A stretch of DNA of 64,000 nt. It comes from Arachis hypogaea (lineage: Eukaryota > Streptophyta > Magnoliopsida > Fabales > Fabaceae). Positions 10,533 to 22,651 of this stretch are shown piece after piece; positions within the stretch are counted from its first letter, which is position 1; the number at the start of each line of letters is the position of its first letter. The notes beneath the pieces are model-generated. The model ran no database searches. It was not told the DNA's origin and saw nothing but the letters and a program-made list of their open reading frames with translations. The stretch lies in assembly GCF_003086295.3 (NCBI RefSeq), contig NC_092045.1, forward strand, positions 23,185,890-23,249,889, in the 5' to 3' direction. The position numbers and the translations under genes are program-made.

Positions 10533-12510
10533 ACTTGACCCAGGATATGAATAGAAACCTGAGATAAAGTTTTGCTCATAAAAGAAAAAAAAGATGCATT
10601 GCAATTGAACAGGTTTAAATCACATACAGAAATTTTTGGAATATAAGGTAAAAGAGTATAGGCTAAATTGAAAGCGATTTTATTAAAACTTCAATAGACA
10701 GTCATATCACACCAAAACAAGTTCAAATCATATCAAAAAGAGGTATTGCTCAAGTAAAAAAAGTACAAAGTCAAGGAAAATTTTACATAATAATAAATCA
10801 AAACTTGTTTAAAAATGTTTAAACAGAACTCCAATAATATACTTGAAATCACAATCTTATAAGGATGTTCAATAATATTAAAATGCGCTAAGAAGGAAAC
10901 CAACTCATTTCAAGAAAGAAACTTAAATTAAAGGATTTCAATTAGAATTCATAAAGCATGTCACTCATAGAAACGAAGAGCTTAAGAAGGAACTCAACAA
11001 CTTAAAAAAATTGATTCAAAACTTAAATTTCTTCAAAAGAATTCAAAACTTTCTCTTTTTTTTTTCAAAATGGTTCAAAACAAAATTCTGAAAGTATACT
11101 TGGAATAACCACCTCGCAAGGACCGTTTAAGAAGATTGATGCGCTTAAAAGAAAATCAGCCCATGGAAGAATGGATCTTTAAATCAAAGGAATTCAAACA
11201 AGAACTCACTAGGCGTGGATTATCAAACGAGTTTCCAATTGATTCAAAGGAATACAAAACGCGCCAGTAAGACAACTCAATCAATAGAAAATTCTCAAGA
11301 AAGAACCTTTGACTAAAGAAAGACAGATAAAAGGACAGATGGTGTATTAGATGGAAACGAATTCAAGTTGACTCGGGTGAATATGAGATTCACAAGAAAT
11401 GGAAAACTAAGACTGATAGTGACATTTATAAAAATAAAAGAATAATTAAAAATAAAACAAAGTATGACATCCATGAAATGAAAGGATTAAGAGGCAATTG
11501 GTCCTTTCTTAAAAGGAAAGAAAAGTCCAATACTCTCCAAAAAACAACACTTACATAAATAATGTATTATGCTAAACCAAATACAAATTAAATAATTTAA
11601 GTGAAGTTTATCAAATGAAAGTCAACTAGAATAAGGGCAAAAATCCTTTCTTTTCAAAAATTTGAAAAATACATAAGTACATAATCAAATAAAAGATATG
11701 CAATAAGAACTATAGTAAAGCTATTACAAAAATCAAGTTGTATTTAGAGTAGGTATAATTCTATAAATCGAGAAAAGAACATGCGAGGTATTGGGAGTAA
11801 ATAGTTTTTAAATTGCATAAAGAATTTTCAAAGCTTCATATAAAGAAAGTTATATCGAATCAAAAACGATTTTATAAGGGCTTCAAGAATAATAGTTGTA
11901 AATATAATCAAATAAGAGAAAAATTATATCACAACTTCTTTAAAAGGAACTCGAAATAGGAGTTTAAAGGAATACACTGCATCAAAATAGGTTCAAAATT
12001 GTACCAAAGATTACATGGATCAAGAAAAGAATTTAAACAAAGAAAGGTAAACACACCAAGGACGTTAAGCAGATTTATGCAATTAGAATCAAACGAAGAA
12101 GCATATGAACAGAAGAATAGGGTTGGAAAGACATCAATTCACTTTTTCAAAAGAAATAGCAATTGAGGATTCTAAGGTAAACTTATAAGAGAACAAGCCA
12201 CATGACATTCACAGAGTTCAAGACACCTAACCGAATAACTTCGAGAAATAGTTTCTAACATTCCCAAAACCTGCAACTCATGTTATCTATGACTCGCATA
12301 TCGTCTATGATAACCCATTAGTGCTTCCATACACGTAATTCACTGGTGTTAAGCCAGGAATTATGCAATGCAAGACTAATAGCATTAATCAATAGACCAT
12401 CATGTGCATTAAACTCTATTCTCGTTACTCAAACAAGACCTACTACATGACAGACTCTCAGAGTATGCAATTAAAGCATAATCAGTCCATTCCCAAGGCT
12501 CTATTGGAAA
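10533..12510 (-). other. leader/internal region of the Tekay-like element, no gene
   Basis: AT-rich sequence with no credible ORF where gag would be expected. Two stretches about 260 bp apart (around 10840 and 11095) share order and wording (TATACTTG..., GATG/AATGCGCT..., then A-rich), and a weaker third lies near 12055, so an old imprecise tandem repeat is likely. Confidence 0.5.
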
Positions 12511-12526
12511 GACCACTCTGATACCA
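12511..12526 (-). other. primer-binding site, initiator tRNA-Met type
   Basis: TGGTATCAGAGTGGTC on the minus strand, three bases inside the LTR end. The first eleven to twelve bases are the standard plant initiator-Met site. It shows the LTR to its right is a 5' LTR of a minus-strand element. Confidence 0.85.
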
Positions 12527-12529
12527 TAA

Positions 12530-15500
12530 TGTAACACCCTCACTACCAGAATGTCATGCTTCCGGCCGCGCGACTTTGATAGCAAGAAGTATTACGACTA
12601 CTTTATATACTTATTATTAAAATAGGAGCCTGTGACTCTACACCGCAGTGCTGACTTCTTTGAAAACCGGAAATAAATATTTTATCTTAAAAAAACAAGC
12701 AGGCATAGATTCATATACAAGAATTCTTACATAATACCTTATAATATAAAATGTATATATAAAGCATACAACTCCTATCCCTCTTACAAAATTGTAAAAA
12801 CAAAGACGAGGGAAGAAAATAATCTAATAAATACAATAACATATAAACCAAACGCAATATAACTCTTTTTAATGCTTCTTCATCCGGTTCCTGAAAAGAT
12901 AAAGCTGTAGGGGGTGAGAACCTAACCACATGGTCTCACCACGGAGTTTCAAAGTTGTCCTAAGAAGATATTTAATAAAAAAACTATTTTCAAGCTCAGT
13001 GATTATCATTGCCTTATGAATCTTTTAAAACTCAATAGGTAATCGTTCAAATACTTTTCAAGGAAACAATGTTTAATCCTTCAGAAATCCGAAACCTTTC
13101 CTTTCTTATAAGAAAATCTCAATAAAAAACCAAGCACGCAATCAATCAACACAATCATTAATTCAGCACCAAAATTCATTCTCAAATGTAGCAGGTCAGG
13201 ACAAACATAGGCAAGACAAACAAGGAAAGCACAAGTAGGTAGCAGTTACAGCAAATAGTTCAAGTAGCAATTAAGAACAATTTAGCAATTAGGCAAACTA
13301 AAACAAGTTCAAACCCAAGCAAAGCATACAGATGCATATGATGCATGCCTGTCCTATAGCTGATGAGGCTCATATGTCGTTATCCAGCCAACCCAACAAG
13401 TTTGAATTGTCCTTAGACTGTCCCCCGACGTGCATCCCCAAGAGTCTATGCATAGCTTTTTCTTAAATAATAAATATTGCTCAATGGGGGTAACATTTTC
13501 GAGAATTTATATAGTGCTCGGTCACACTTACGTCGTAGGGTCAACAGAGTATCGAGTTTTCAACCTGGTACACATTGTGGCAAGCCATGGTACTTTATCC
13601 AGGAAACCTCGTATCTCAGATAATTCAAAGATCATATTTCAACATTCTAAATCCATATCTCAACATTCTCATCATTCTCAACATCATCATCATTCATCAA
13701 TCCAAATCTCATTTCCAATTTCATTCAAAAACCATATTTCAAAGAAAATTCTCAATCATCCTTCTTTCCATTCCATTCACTAACAATTTCCAATCCAAAA
13801 CATAACTCTTCCTCTGATAAATGAGATAATTTTAAATCATATAATACTTAAAACCTTTTAAAATAACTACTTCCAGTGAAACTTTTAATTTTATAAAATT
13901 TCGACAGCATCTTCTCTAAAACTTGGATTTTGCCACCCTTTTCAGGTCCCATCCGAACATTTCTCAAACCTTTTTCTCAACCATTTCCAAATCTCATTCA
14001 TTTTTTCTAAAATTCAACTAGTTCCAATATCAAATTGCTTTCAAGCGAATTAGTGCCAATAATAAATCTCTTTTTAAAATCAAACCAGCTTAAATACTAA
14101 ATCATTTATAAAGTCATACTAACTCAAAATTAAACCTTTTCTAAGGTTAATTCAGTTTCATATTCCAAATCATTTCCAAAGTCGATTCGTTTACATTATA
14201 AAAAATAACTTCAAAACCAAGAGAGCCATTTTTCATAATAATCAATTAAATAACCTTTCAAACTAATTTCTTTTCAACAATCACAAACTACTCAAATAAT
14301 CAAGCAATCAGTCATTCAGTCCAGCAAACAACCACATTTATAAGACAATCATAATCACAGGCATATGTTTCTCACATTAATATCTATTTATAACAACTCT
14401 GTAATGTAAAATAAATTTTAAGAAAAACCCCTACCTCGATGTCTTAATCGGAGAATTTAACTCAATAATCCCCTTTATTCCCACTTCATGGCAGCAGCAG
14501 CGATCTTAGCAGCTCCATTATCAATTATGACTTTGCAATAGATAAATCGATAGTGGCTAGAATGAAAACATATTTCTGTAATTAGAGTAAAGGTAGCACA
14601 AGGAAACCAAATAGCAGTAGGATAAAGGCAGAAACATTATAAATTTCAGAATTAAAGGAGTTGAAACCAAAATAGGAAGAATAGTGCTACCGGAGACAAC
14701 AACATTCAGTAGTTCCAAACAAGGGTGGCAGTGCCGAGATATGACAATAGTGACTCTAGTAAATCAAACGGATCAAAACTAGCTGCGTAAATAAAATGGC
14801 ACAAAGAAAAATCAAAGCGATCTTACCCATGAACTTACCAAGATGAAATGTAGTGGCTACAACGTCCCTCACTACAATCAATCAGCAGTAAGGACACAAC
14901 CAGGTTCATCACCAAAAATGGCAGTAACTACAAGCTCCGGAACACCAATAGTAATAGCAGCAGCAGCGGAGGTATCCATCGCCACCTTCTTCCTTTTCTT
15001 GCTCGAACTCCTCCCTGCGATAAACCCAACAACAGCAACAACTCTCACGATAAAGGTAAACTTAACGGATGAAGAAGCTAAAGCAGGGTTAGGACTTACC
15101 AACAGATACAGGCCTAAAAAACAATTTCCGGTGCTAGCAACGGTGGCGACCGAACTCCAGCGACGATAATTGAAACGATTGTGCGTTTTTTTCGATGACG
15201 GCAGCGGGTTTCGGGCAGCAGAAGCTCGATCACGGTGCCGCAGCCCTCAGTAGTAGCGGTGATGGAGTAATTTTGAATAAAATTAGGGGTAATAGAGTAA
15301 TTGAAAATCTATTTTAATCCAATAATAATATTTATAAAAATACTATCTAATTATAAAATTATAATTTATCTTCGAATTAATACTCAAATAGAAGAATTAG
15401 AGATAATATAATTAATTTTCTTTATTCATAAAATTAATATATCAAATTATAAAAATATCAATTATTTAGATTAAATCATATAAAGTTCTTATTATTTTAT

Positions 15501-15794
15501 AACTACCAACTTTATAATTAAAATATAGAGAATAATTCAATAATTATAAAATTAGACAAAATTCTAATTTAAATAGCGAAATCTCATTATTTTCGAATTT
15601 CCAGAACTTTAAATCATAAATAGGAAAATAATCCATAGGTATAGAATTTAGATAAAAACCTTAATTTATTTCAAGTCCAATTAATTGCCTTTAATTATTT
15701 TCAATAAAAATAATTTCTGAAATTAAAGTCATAAATAAATATATAATTTGAGATTGATTTGAAATATGACTTTTCAAAAGTCTTGGGTCTTACA
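12530..15794 (-). repeat. 5' LTR of the Tekay-like element (about 3.27 kb)
   Basis: In plus orientation it runs from TGTAACACCCTCACTACC to TTGGGTCTTACA, with TGTAA/TTACA inverted ends. It is mostly AT-rich and encodes nothing; the ORFs at 13430-13805 and 14843-15169 have no recognisable domain. With no second LTR in the window the length rests on the termini alone. Confidence 0.72.
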
Positions 15795-15969
15795 ATTTAC
15801 ATAATAAAAAATAAGATAAATTTGCAACCAAAATTTTTTAGAATATTTGGGTAGAATTGTATTTTAAGTATTTTATTAATGTAAATTATTACAGCAAAAG
15901 AGTAGAACATAAAAATAATAATCATCTCAGAAAATGACAGCATTCGACGTTTCAGGTGCGCTAAGGATT

Positions 15970-16868
15970 GGATTTTGATCCTCTAAAGTTTGAATTTCAC
16001 TTTAGAGAGTAAAGTGTGATCTCTCACCTAGGGGTGGCAAGCGGGGAAGCCCGCCCCGCCCCGCCCCGCCTAGTGAGGCGGTCCCAGAATCCTAACCCGC
16101 CCCGCCTAACGGCGGGCTGGCGATCCGGCAGACTAAGCCCGCTAAATAACCTCTTTTTTTTACTTTTAACTATTCAATAATATATATAAAGGCATAAAAT
16201 TTTTTTTCTATTTTTTACTTTTAACTATTATAATTTCTAAAATATAAACAAATTATAATTTTTATATTAAAAAACATTAAAGTCTTTGTAATTATAAAAA
16301 TCTAATAAATATAATTATAAACCAAGTTTTCATCTAAAACATAATTATAAATATTGTTCCCAAAGAAAAATAAACATAATCCAAAATATAATTATAAATA
16401 TTGTCTCTAAAACAAAATAAATATAATCCAAAATACTCAATTTTCATCTTCATTCTCTTGTAAGTTGGGTTGGGGGAAGTTGAATTTTGGTAAAAAAAAT
16501 TGTAAAAATATCCCTTGCTAAAAAAATTCTAAGCCCGGCGGGGAAACCAGCCCCGCTCGCCAAAGCCCGCCAAAGCCCGCGGTTTAAGCGGTGCGGGTTA
16601 GGTGGGCTTTTACTATTTGGCGGTTCTAATTTTTCAGCCTAACCCGCCTTTTTTGGCGGGTTACGCGTGATGGTCCGGCGAGTTTAAACCCATTTGCCAC
16701 CCCTACTCTCACCATTGATTTTATAAGTGAGACCAAAAATAAATATGAAAGAGAAACTATTCAAGGGTTCTCTTTTATATTTATTCTTGGTCTCACCTAT
16801 AAAATTAATGGTGAGAGATTACACTTTATTCTTTAAAGTAAAATTCAAACTTTAGAGGATTCAAATCC
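15970..16868. mobile_element. palindromic MITE (about 214 bp without its insertion)
   Basis: Termini GGATTTTGATCCTCTAAAG and, inverted at the right end, GGATTTGAATCCTCTAAAG continue as arms of about 90 bp each that meet near 16770, so the whole element can fold into a hairpin. TAAGGATT flanks it on both sides (15962-15969 and 16869-16876), an 8-bp duplication that fits a hAT or, if read as 9 bp, a Mutator mobilisation. A hAT-type element split its left arm at 16028. Confidence 0.8.
16029..16705. mobile_element. non-autonomous hAT-type element, 677 bp
   Basis: Inverted termini TAGGGGTGGCAAG and TTTGCCACCCCTA; perfect 8-bp target duplication CTCTCACC at 16021-16028 and 16706-16713. Subterminal regions are dense in CCCGCC/GGCGGG motifs, the core is AT-rich and non-coding. 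Eight-bp duplications and GGGGTGGCAA-type ends fit the hAT superfamily. It was inserted in the left arm of the MITE. Confidence 0.9.
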
Positions 16869-17010
16869 TAAGGATTTCCAAATATTTGTTGAACAGGATA
16901 TGATGTGCTATTTGGTTTAATTTTTTTGTGGCAATACATTTTGGAGGCAAAGTAGGATAGGCCATATATGCCGTTGCCATTTGTGATGTCCTTGCAAATT
17001 AAAGGGAACT

Positions 17011-17113
<103 letters not shown>

Positions 17114-17227
17114 CACTTCAATTCAACAATTCTAACACAGGTACATAACAACAAAGCTTCTATGTTTATTATTGGATTCAATTAACACGGCTAAATATAA
17201 ATAGGATCTCCTAGTTCTTTTATGAAA

Positions 17228-17565
17228 CACTACAAAAAAATGGTCGAATTTATTAAGTGAATTATTAAAAAATTTTGCAGATAAATTGTGACAGGCTAAA
17301 TCAGACGATAAAAATCTTACAAACAATTATTTATTGGTAAACTTTTTCATACGTTATTAATTACCATCAAATTTAGTAATAGATATAAAATTTTAATTGA
17401 CAAAATTTTGGAGGTTGTTACCATCAAAAAATTTTTGACAATAACTTTGGCTCTATAAATTAGATTTTCGCGCATTTATTATTATCAGATTCATCATCTA
17501 ATAAATTTAACGATAATATACTAATTATTGATAATTAAATTACTAACTATCACACTACAAGATTT
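17228..17565. other. two CACTA-like terminal motifs in the same orientation
   Basis: CACTACAAAAAAA at 17228 and CACTACAAGATTTTT at 17553 resemble the start of plant CACTA transposons (CACTACAAGAAA). Between and after them is AT-rich sequence with repeated short motifs. A candidate right end, TTTTCTTGTAGT, lies at 28650-28661, beyond the element A insertion. No transposase is seen, and no 3-bp duplication could be matched. Confidence 0.35.
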
Positions 17566-17765
17566 TTATTTGTTTGTGGTAGTTTTTTAATGGAAGTTAC
17601 TAAAAACCTCCATAATATATTTTATTTGTGACAAATTATAAAACCTCCCTAAATAATTAACAAAAACTCCCACTACTCTCAATCCAATCAATTATAAAAA
17701 AAGTTCAACCCAAAACAAATATTCACTTAGCCCATATCCAACAAAAAAAAAAATCAAAACAGAGC

Positions 17766-18143
17766 TTCGAAAGAGAGGATGAAGGAGAGTGAGATCCTCT
17801 GAAACCCTAGAATCTCAAAGTCATTGCCACCTGGTAATGATTCCATTCAGATCGTTGAGGGAGAGGACGAGAGCTTCAGTGATGATTCCATTCAGATCAT
17901 TGAGGTAATGCTTAGATCTTCTGCTTTTTCCTCGTCTTCCACGACGGCTTCTTCCGTTGATTCTGCTTTTGCTCCGGTGGCTTGAAGCACTCAGAGCGCA
18001 GTTTCAGCGCGAATTTTCAGTGGCACTAGCTGAGGAAATCTAGAAGGCGAGCGAGAGGGAGTCTCTGGAAGCTTCGATTGAAGCTGCGTTCGGAGCTATC
18101 AGATCTCGTGGAATTGATTCTCATGTCGTTCCAAGTCATTCGG
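17766..18143 (+). other. gene-like leader/exon fragments of unknown origin
   Basis: GC-richer than its surroundings. Includes an AAACCCTAG-type 5' leader, a piece ending GAG before GTAATG (near 17905) and a piece ending CATTCG before GTGAGAA (near 18142), both like exon/donor junctions. The second reads in part EAAFGAIRSRGIDSH with a stop upstream. I do not recognise the source gene. TGATTCCATTCAGATC occurs twice (about 17837 and 17881). Confidence 0.35.
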
Positions 18144-18392
18144 TGAGAATTTCTTCCTAATTTGTTCTTGTTTAGTTCGGGACTTAAATTTTCTCACTCA
18201 CTTCCGTTCAGAATGTGTTCAAACAATCTCCGTGTTTGTGAGAAAGGAGAATTGAATTTGAGATCTCTATTAAGTCCAATTTGTGCCTAGTTCAGCTTCA
18301 TACGAATACTTTCTCACTTGCTTCTATGATTTCAATTATTCTAGATTGCTATTTCTGCACCTCGTCTGTGGATTTTGTGAATTGAATTGCAG

Positions 18393-18715
18393 AAAATGCA
18401 AGAATCGAAATCCTCAACTCAAACTTCTCAAGACTTCCAAAGTGAACGATAACTATTGTGGATTCAGGATCAGCATCTGCTACAATTAATGATAGCAAGA
18501 AAGTTTCACGCCAAGACATTGAACTTGTAAACAAATCCTACTAGCTTGTCGGGAAGCTGATTTAAAAAAATAAAATAAAATAAAATCTTAAAACAAAATT
18601 TGTTTACAGATGAAGAATTTGATAGAAAGGTGCCTACAATTATATATGAATAAAGATGAAGTTGTGAAAACACTTTTGACCAGAGCAAGGATAGATCCTG
18701 GATTTACAATTCTAG
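18393..18715 (+). pseudogene. fragment of a plant TIGR01589-domain protein gene
   Basis: Two exons: 18393-18531 (frameshifted around 18453; the second half reads DSKKVSRQDIELV) and 18610-18715 (LIERCLQLYMNKDEVV, then ARIDPGF), bordered by CAG acceptor and GT donor. This is the beginning of the small conserved plant domain known as TIGR01589, whose function is unknown; identification is from memory of the family. The rest of the domain, normally in the next exon, is absent: NOP2 sequence follows instead. The frameshift and missing exons make it a non-functional fragment. Confidence 0.75.
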
Positions 18716-18937
18716 GTATCCTTGAAATTTTCTATCATGCAATTTATGTTTTTCATCCTCTTTGTAATATAAATAGTTGATTGTATGAGCTATTCAATTT
18801 ATGTTCATATTATGGCTACAATGAGTTTCTAATTGGTGCTTTAGTGAAGGTTGGGACGAATTTCTATATTATTCTTAGATAATATTGTTGCATTTGTGAA
18901 GGGTTAGCATGAGAAATTATAATTTTGTTTTTCTCAG

Positions 18938-20654
18938 ATGTTTTCCGCTATTGAACTTATGGAACTAATTGAAGCCTTTGAAAAGCCCAGACCTGTTTGT
19001 CTAAGGACTAACACTTTGAAGGTATAATAACATATTCACTCCCAATGTTCAATGTTTAAATGTTATTATTGAATTATCCATGTTTCTTATTGATTGAGTT
19101 TATGTATTTTTTTTACTCCTCTGTACAATCAGACACGCAGACGGAATTTTGCAGATGTTTAATAAATAGAGGAGTAAATCTAGATCCTTTAAGCAAGTGG
19201 TCAAAGGTATGAATTCATGTTTTAATTTATGACTTATTGTTTCTCGTATTCCTTTTTTGGTGAAGAAAATACAAGTAACAAACTAAATTTGTGACAGGTT
19301 GGACTTGTTGTGTATGATTCTCAAGTACCAATTGGTGCCACTCCAGAGTATATGGCTGGTTTCTACATGGTGCATAATTTTTTATGAGATGTCAAATACA
19401 TGTTTCTATATGCGGTGGTTGATTAATGGTGAACATGTAAAATGATTGTATTTTCAAATAGATTCTTAAAAAATGATATACTTGAAAGTCTGAATATAAG
19501 CCCTTCTTGATTTCAATAGCAATGCATAAACCACTTTGCTTGCGATACTTATGTGATAATTCTGATGCCAGTTTATGCTCTATGCAGGGCTGCACCTGGA
19601 GGTAAAACGACTTATGTAGCTGCTCTTATGAAGAATATAGGTGTCTATTAAAATTTATGAATCTTTTTTGTAGTTTCCTAATTCCTGTGCATTTTGGGTT
19701 GTGTAATTTTTTTTTGCATTAAACAAGTAACTTGTTTCTTCATGTATTGCTATTTTCTCTATGAGTGTTAAACCTAGTTGGGATAATTTGACTATTTGCA
19801 ATATTAAGTAATGACCAAGAAAGAGGAACCATATATTTTTATAAACTTTAAAGTGGTTGAGTTATTTATGCTTCATGAAGGTTGTTATTTGCCGGCTCAT
19901 TAAGCATTAGAGAACTTACTGCATCGATAATGAACTTCCCTAACAAGTTGCACTAAACATCATGAGGTGTTAATTTGTTGAATGTTTATGCATGTATATA
20001 TGCTCTTTCCGTTGTTTGTTTTTGAGTTGGTATCTCCCAATCTATTTTATCTTATAAGTTGAATAACTGAATAAAATTGACCGTATTTTGTAATATTAGA
20101 TCCTCTAATTTTGAATTGTTTTTGCAAATGAAATGAAGGTATTGCGGCTCAAGTCACTTACTACAAATTTGCACCGAATGGGTGTGTCAAACACGGTAGT
20201 CTGCAATTACGATGGAAGAGAGGTTAGCATACTCTCTCTAATCAATTACTATTTATAATTTCTTACCAAAAGATTTTGAAGTTTGATGTCTTTATTGCTA
20301 CTAAATTGTCTTGTTTGGTTTTGCATTTTTCTTACTGCATCTGGCTTGTGTAATATCATGCATAATTTAGTATTTTGGAAACTATTGTATATTGGCTATG
20401 GAGTTTTGTTCAATATAAAGCAATAAGTACTTTTCTGTTATAGTTGTAGCTGTTCATTTTCCTTTTATTGTAGATGTCTGTCTTGATCAAACTCTTCCAA
20501 AGAGGAGAATGAATGATTTCATGTATAATCGTCATTTTAACCATCCATGCTAACATATATTCTACATTTCTATTGTTTATTTCAGCTTTCAAAAGTGTTG
20601 GGTGTCAATGCTGTTGATAGAGTATTGTTGGATGCTCCCTGCAGAAAAACTGGG
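18938..20654 (+). pseudogene. NOP2: NOP2-like rRNA cytosine-5 methyltransferase, exon fragment
   Basis: NOP2 (NSUN1 type) methylates a cytosine in large-subunit rRNA in the nucleolus. Six exon pieces with canonical borders are visible: 18938-19021 ([18 protein letters not shown] without its first residues), 19133-19206 (LDPLSKWSK), 19298-19369 (QVPIGATPEYMAGFYM), 19588-19640 (AAPGGKTTYVAALMKN, the SAM-binding motif), about 20138-20222 (NLHRMGVSN) and 20586-20654 (VDRVLLDAPC). A base deletion in exon 2 shifts the frame and creates a stop, an expected exon between 19369 and 19588 is missing, and the residues after the catalytic-loop DAPC are CRKTG rather than CSGTG. The N- and C-terminal parts are absent. 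An LTR element sits in the following intron. Confidence 0.88.
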
Positions 20655-20797
20655 GTAAGAAGCTGGGGATTTATTTAAGTGATTTCTTCGTGTGCTTGTC
20701 TTTTTTCCTCTAAAAACTAGAAATGGAATTGGAATTGGAATTGAAATTTTTTCCTCTAGAAGCTGAGAGTTAGAATCTTTAATGCTTCTTGGAAGGG

Positions 20798-22301
20798 TGA
20801 TAAACCACTATTTCATGGTTTATTTTGTGCTCAATTGAGTGGATTTTATCAACTCTTTACCCACTTATTCATACTATTCGCATGTTTTACATTTGCCTTC
20901 CTAATTATGTGCTTTGATTGAAAACATGTTTCTTTGGACTTATATTTGCTTATTATTAATCCTCTCTTATCACCATTAGATGCCTTGATATATGTGTTAA
21001 GTGTTTTCAGAGATTACAAGGCAGGAATGGCTCAGAGGATGGAAAGGAAGCATGCAAAAGTGGAAGGAATACAATAAGTTGGAGAAACTGCTAAGCTATC
21101 CAGCCTGACCTCTTCGCACTCAAACGGCTATAACTTTAGCTACAGAAATCCAAACGATGCGGTTCCAGTTGCGTTGGAAAGCTAACGTCCGGGGCTTCGA
21201 TTTGATATATAATTTGCCATAGCTACCCCGACGCCAGGTGATGCGATCGTGTGAGTCACGCGGACGCGTGACCTGGCAGTAACGCAACCCGCGCAGCCGC
21301 GTGAGCCATGCGGCCGCGTCATTTTTTCGCGACCTGTACGGACCAGAAAGTGTTGGAAGTGATTTCTGGGCTATTTCTGACCCAGTTTTCGGCCCAGAAA
21401 ACACAGAGAAGAGGCTATAAAGTGGGGGAATGCATCCATTCATAATCATGCTCTGAAGAGGCTCTCATAATTCACTTTTCATGTTTTAGATGTAGTTTTT
21501 AGAGAGAGAGAGAGAGGTTCTCTCCTCTCTCTTAGTATTAGGATTTAGGATTTCTCTTAGTTTTAGGAGTGGCTCTCAATCCCAGGTTCTTTATTTATTC
21601 TATTATTTTATTTCAGTTTGTTAATGTTGGTTTACGAACTTCATGTTAGAATTGATTTCTTTTATTAATGCATTTTGAGGTATTTCAGATTATGATTGTT
21701 TTATTCTATTTAAGATTGCTTTCAATTCAATTTAGATTTATTTTTCCCTTTCGACTTTGGTTAAATAATTGGTGACCCTTGAGTTATCAAACTCATTGTT
21801 GATTGAAAATTGGAATTCTTCAAGAATTAATTCAAGTTCCAATAACTCTAGTCTTTCCCAAGGAAAGACTAGGACCTGAGGAATCAGAATTAATTCATCC
21901 ACCTAACTTACCTTCATAGTTAGAGGTTAACAAAGTGGGAGAAGAATCCAATTCTCTTTACAATTGATAAGGATAACCAGGATAAGACTTCCTGTTTTCA
22001 TACCTTGCCAAGAGTTTATTTTATAGTTATTTATTTATTTTATTTCTTCTTATGCAACATACTGCTCCCTAATTTCTAAAACCCCTAATTTACAAACTCA
22101 TAACCAATAATAAGAACATACCTCCCTGCAATTCCTTGAGAAGACGACCCGAGGTTTGAATACTCGGTTATCAATTTCAAGGGGGTTTGTTTCTTGTGAC
22201 AACCAAAACGTTTGTACGAAGGGATTTCTGTCGGTTTAGAGACTATATCTACAATGCGACTGTTTTTATGAAATTCTTTACTGGCAAAAATCCTAACGTC
22301 A
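20798..22301 (+). repeat. 5' LTR of element A (1504 bp)
   Basis: TGATAAACCA...CCTAACGTCA. Contains the conserved block with GTTGGAAAGC (about 21138-21223), a short GC-rich array (about 21230-21330), a TATA box, and a 3' part nearly shared with the LTRs of element B. Confidence 0.95.
21414..21422 (+). promoter_or_regulatory. TATA box of the element A 5' LTR
   Basis: GCTATAAAG followed by GTGGGGGAATGCATCC; the same motif occurs in all four LTRs of elements A and B (here, 27751, 55988 and 61829), just after the GC-rich array. Confidence 0.55.
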
Positions 22302-22304
22302 AAA

Positions 22305-22322
22305 TGGCGCCGTTGCCTAGAA
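22305..22322 (+). other. decayed primer-binding site (tRNA-Asp)
   Basis: TGGCGCCGTTGCCTAGAA: the first 13 bases match tRNA-Asp, the last ones do not. Element B has the intact version at 56819. Confidence 0.85.
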
Positions 22323-22435
22323 ATTGCAAACGTGTGCCTTATTATTGGTTATTGTAAATATTTGCTTTTTGATTTGTTTTTATTTTTTATTTTTATTTGC
22401 TTTTTCGTAAATTAAGAGGTTATTGATTTTATTTT

Positions 22436-22650
22436 AAAATTTTTATCTTATCTTATCTTATTTCAAAAATCAAATTTAAAAATTTTCAATTTTCAAATTT
22501 CAAAAAAAAATTCAAATTTCAAAAATTAAAAATTCAAATTTCAAAATTTAAAATTCAAATTTCAAAATTTAATTTTCAAATTCAAAATTTAAATAACCTT
22601 TTAATTTCAATTTGTTTTTATTTTTGTTTTTAATTTTTTTTATTTGCTAT
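22436..22650. repeat. AT-rich low-complexity leader
   Basis: Short TATCT runs, then many variants of TTCAAATTTCAAAA. Element B has a shorter version (about 56880-56970). Confidence 0.8.
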
Positions 22651-22651
22651 C

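Larger units (their letters stand above)
10533..15794 (-). mobile_element. Tekay/Del-like LTR retrotransposon: 5' LTR and leader, truncated
   Basis: Minus-strand element. The 5' LTR (15794-12530) starts TGTAAGACCC and ends GGGTGTTACA; an initiator-Met primer-binding site follows, then about 2 kb of non-coding leader. The rest was displaced by the Tat insertion at 10532. Long LTRs with TGTAA...TTACA ends and a tRNA-Met site are typical of the Tekay/Del chromovirus lineage; no gag or pol is left here to confirm that. Confidence 0.75.

Noticed and set aside
13430..13805. His/Ser-rich ORFs
   Set aside because: CATCAT/TCAATC low-complexity sequence inside an LTR.
14843..15169. 108-codon ORF in the Tekay-like LTR
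   Set aside because: No domain, overlaps another ORF on the opposite strand, lies in an LTR.
18938..20654. Functional NOP2 gene
   Set aside because: Missing exons, a frameshift, altered catalytic context and no N- or C-terminal parts.
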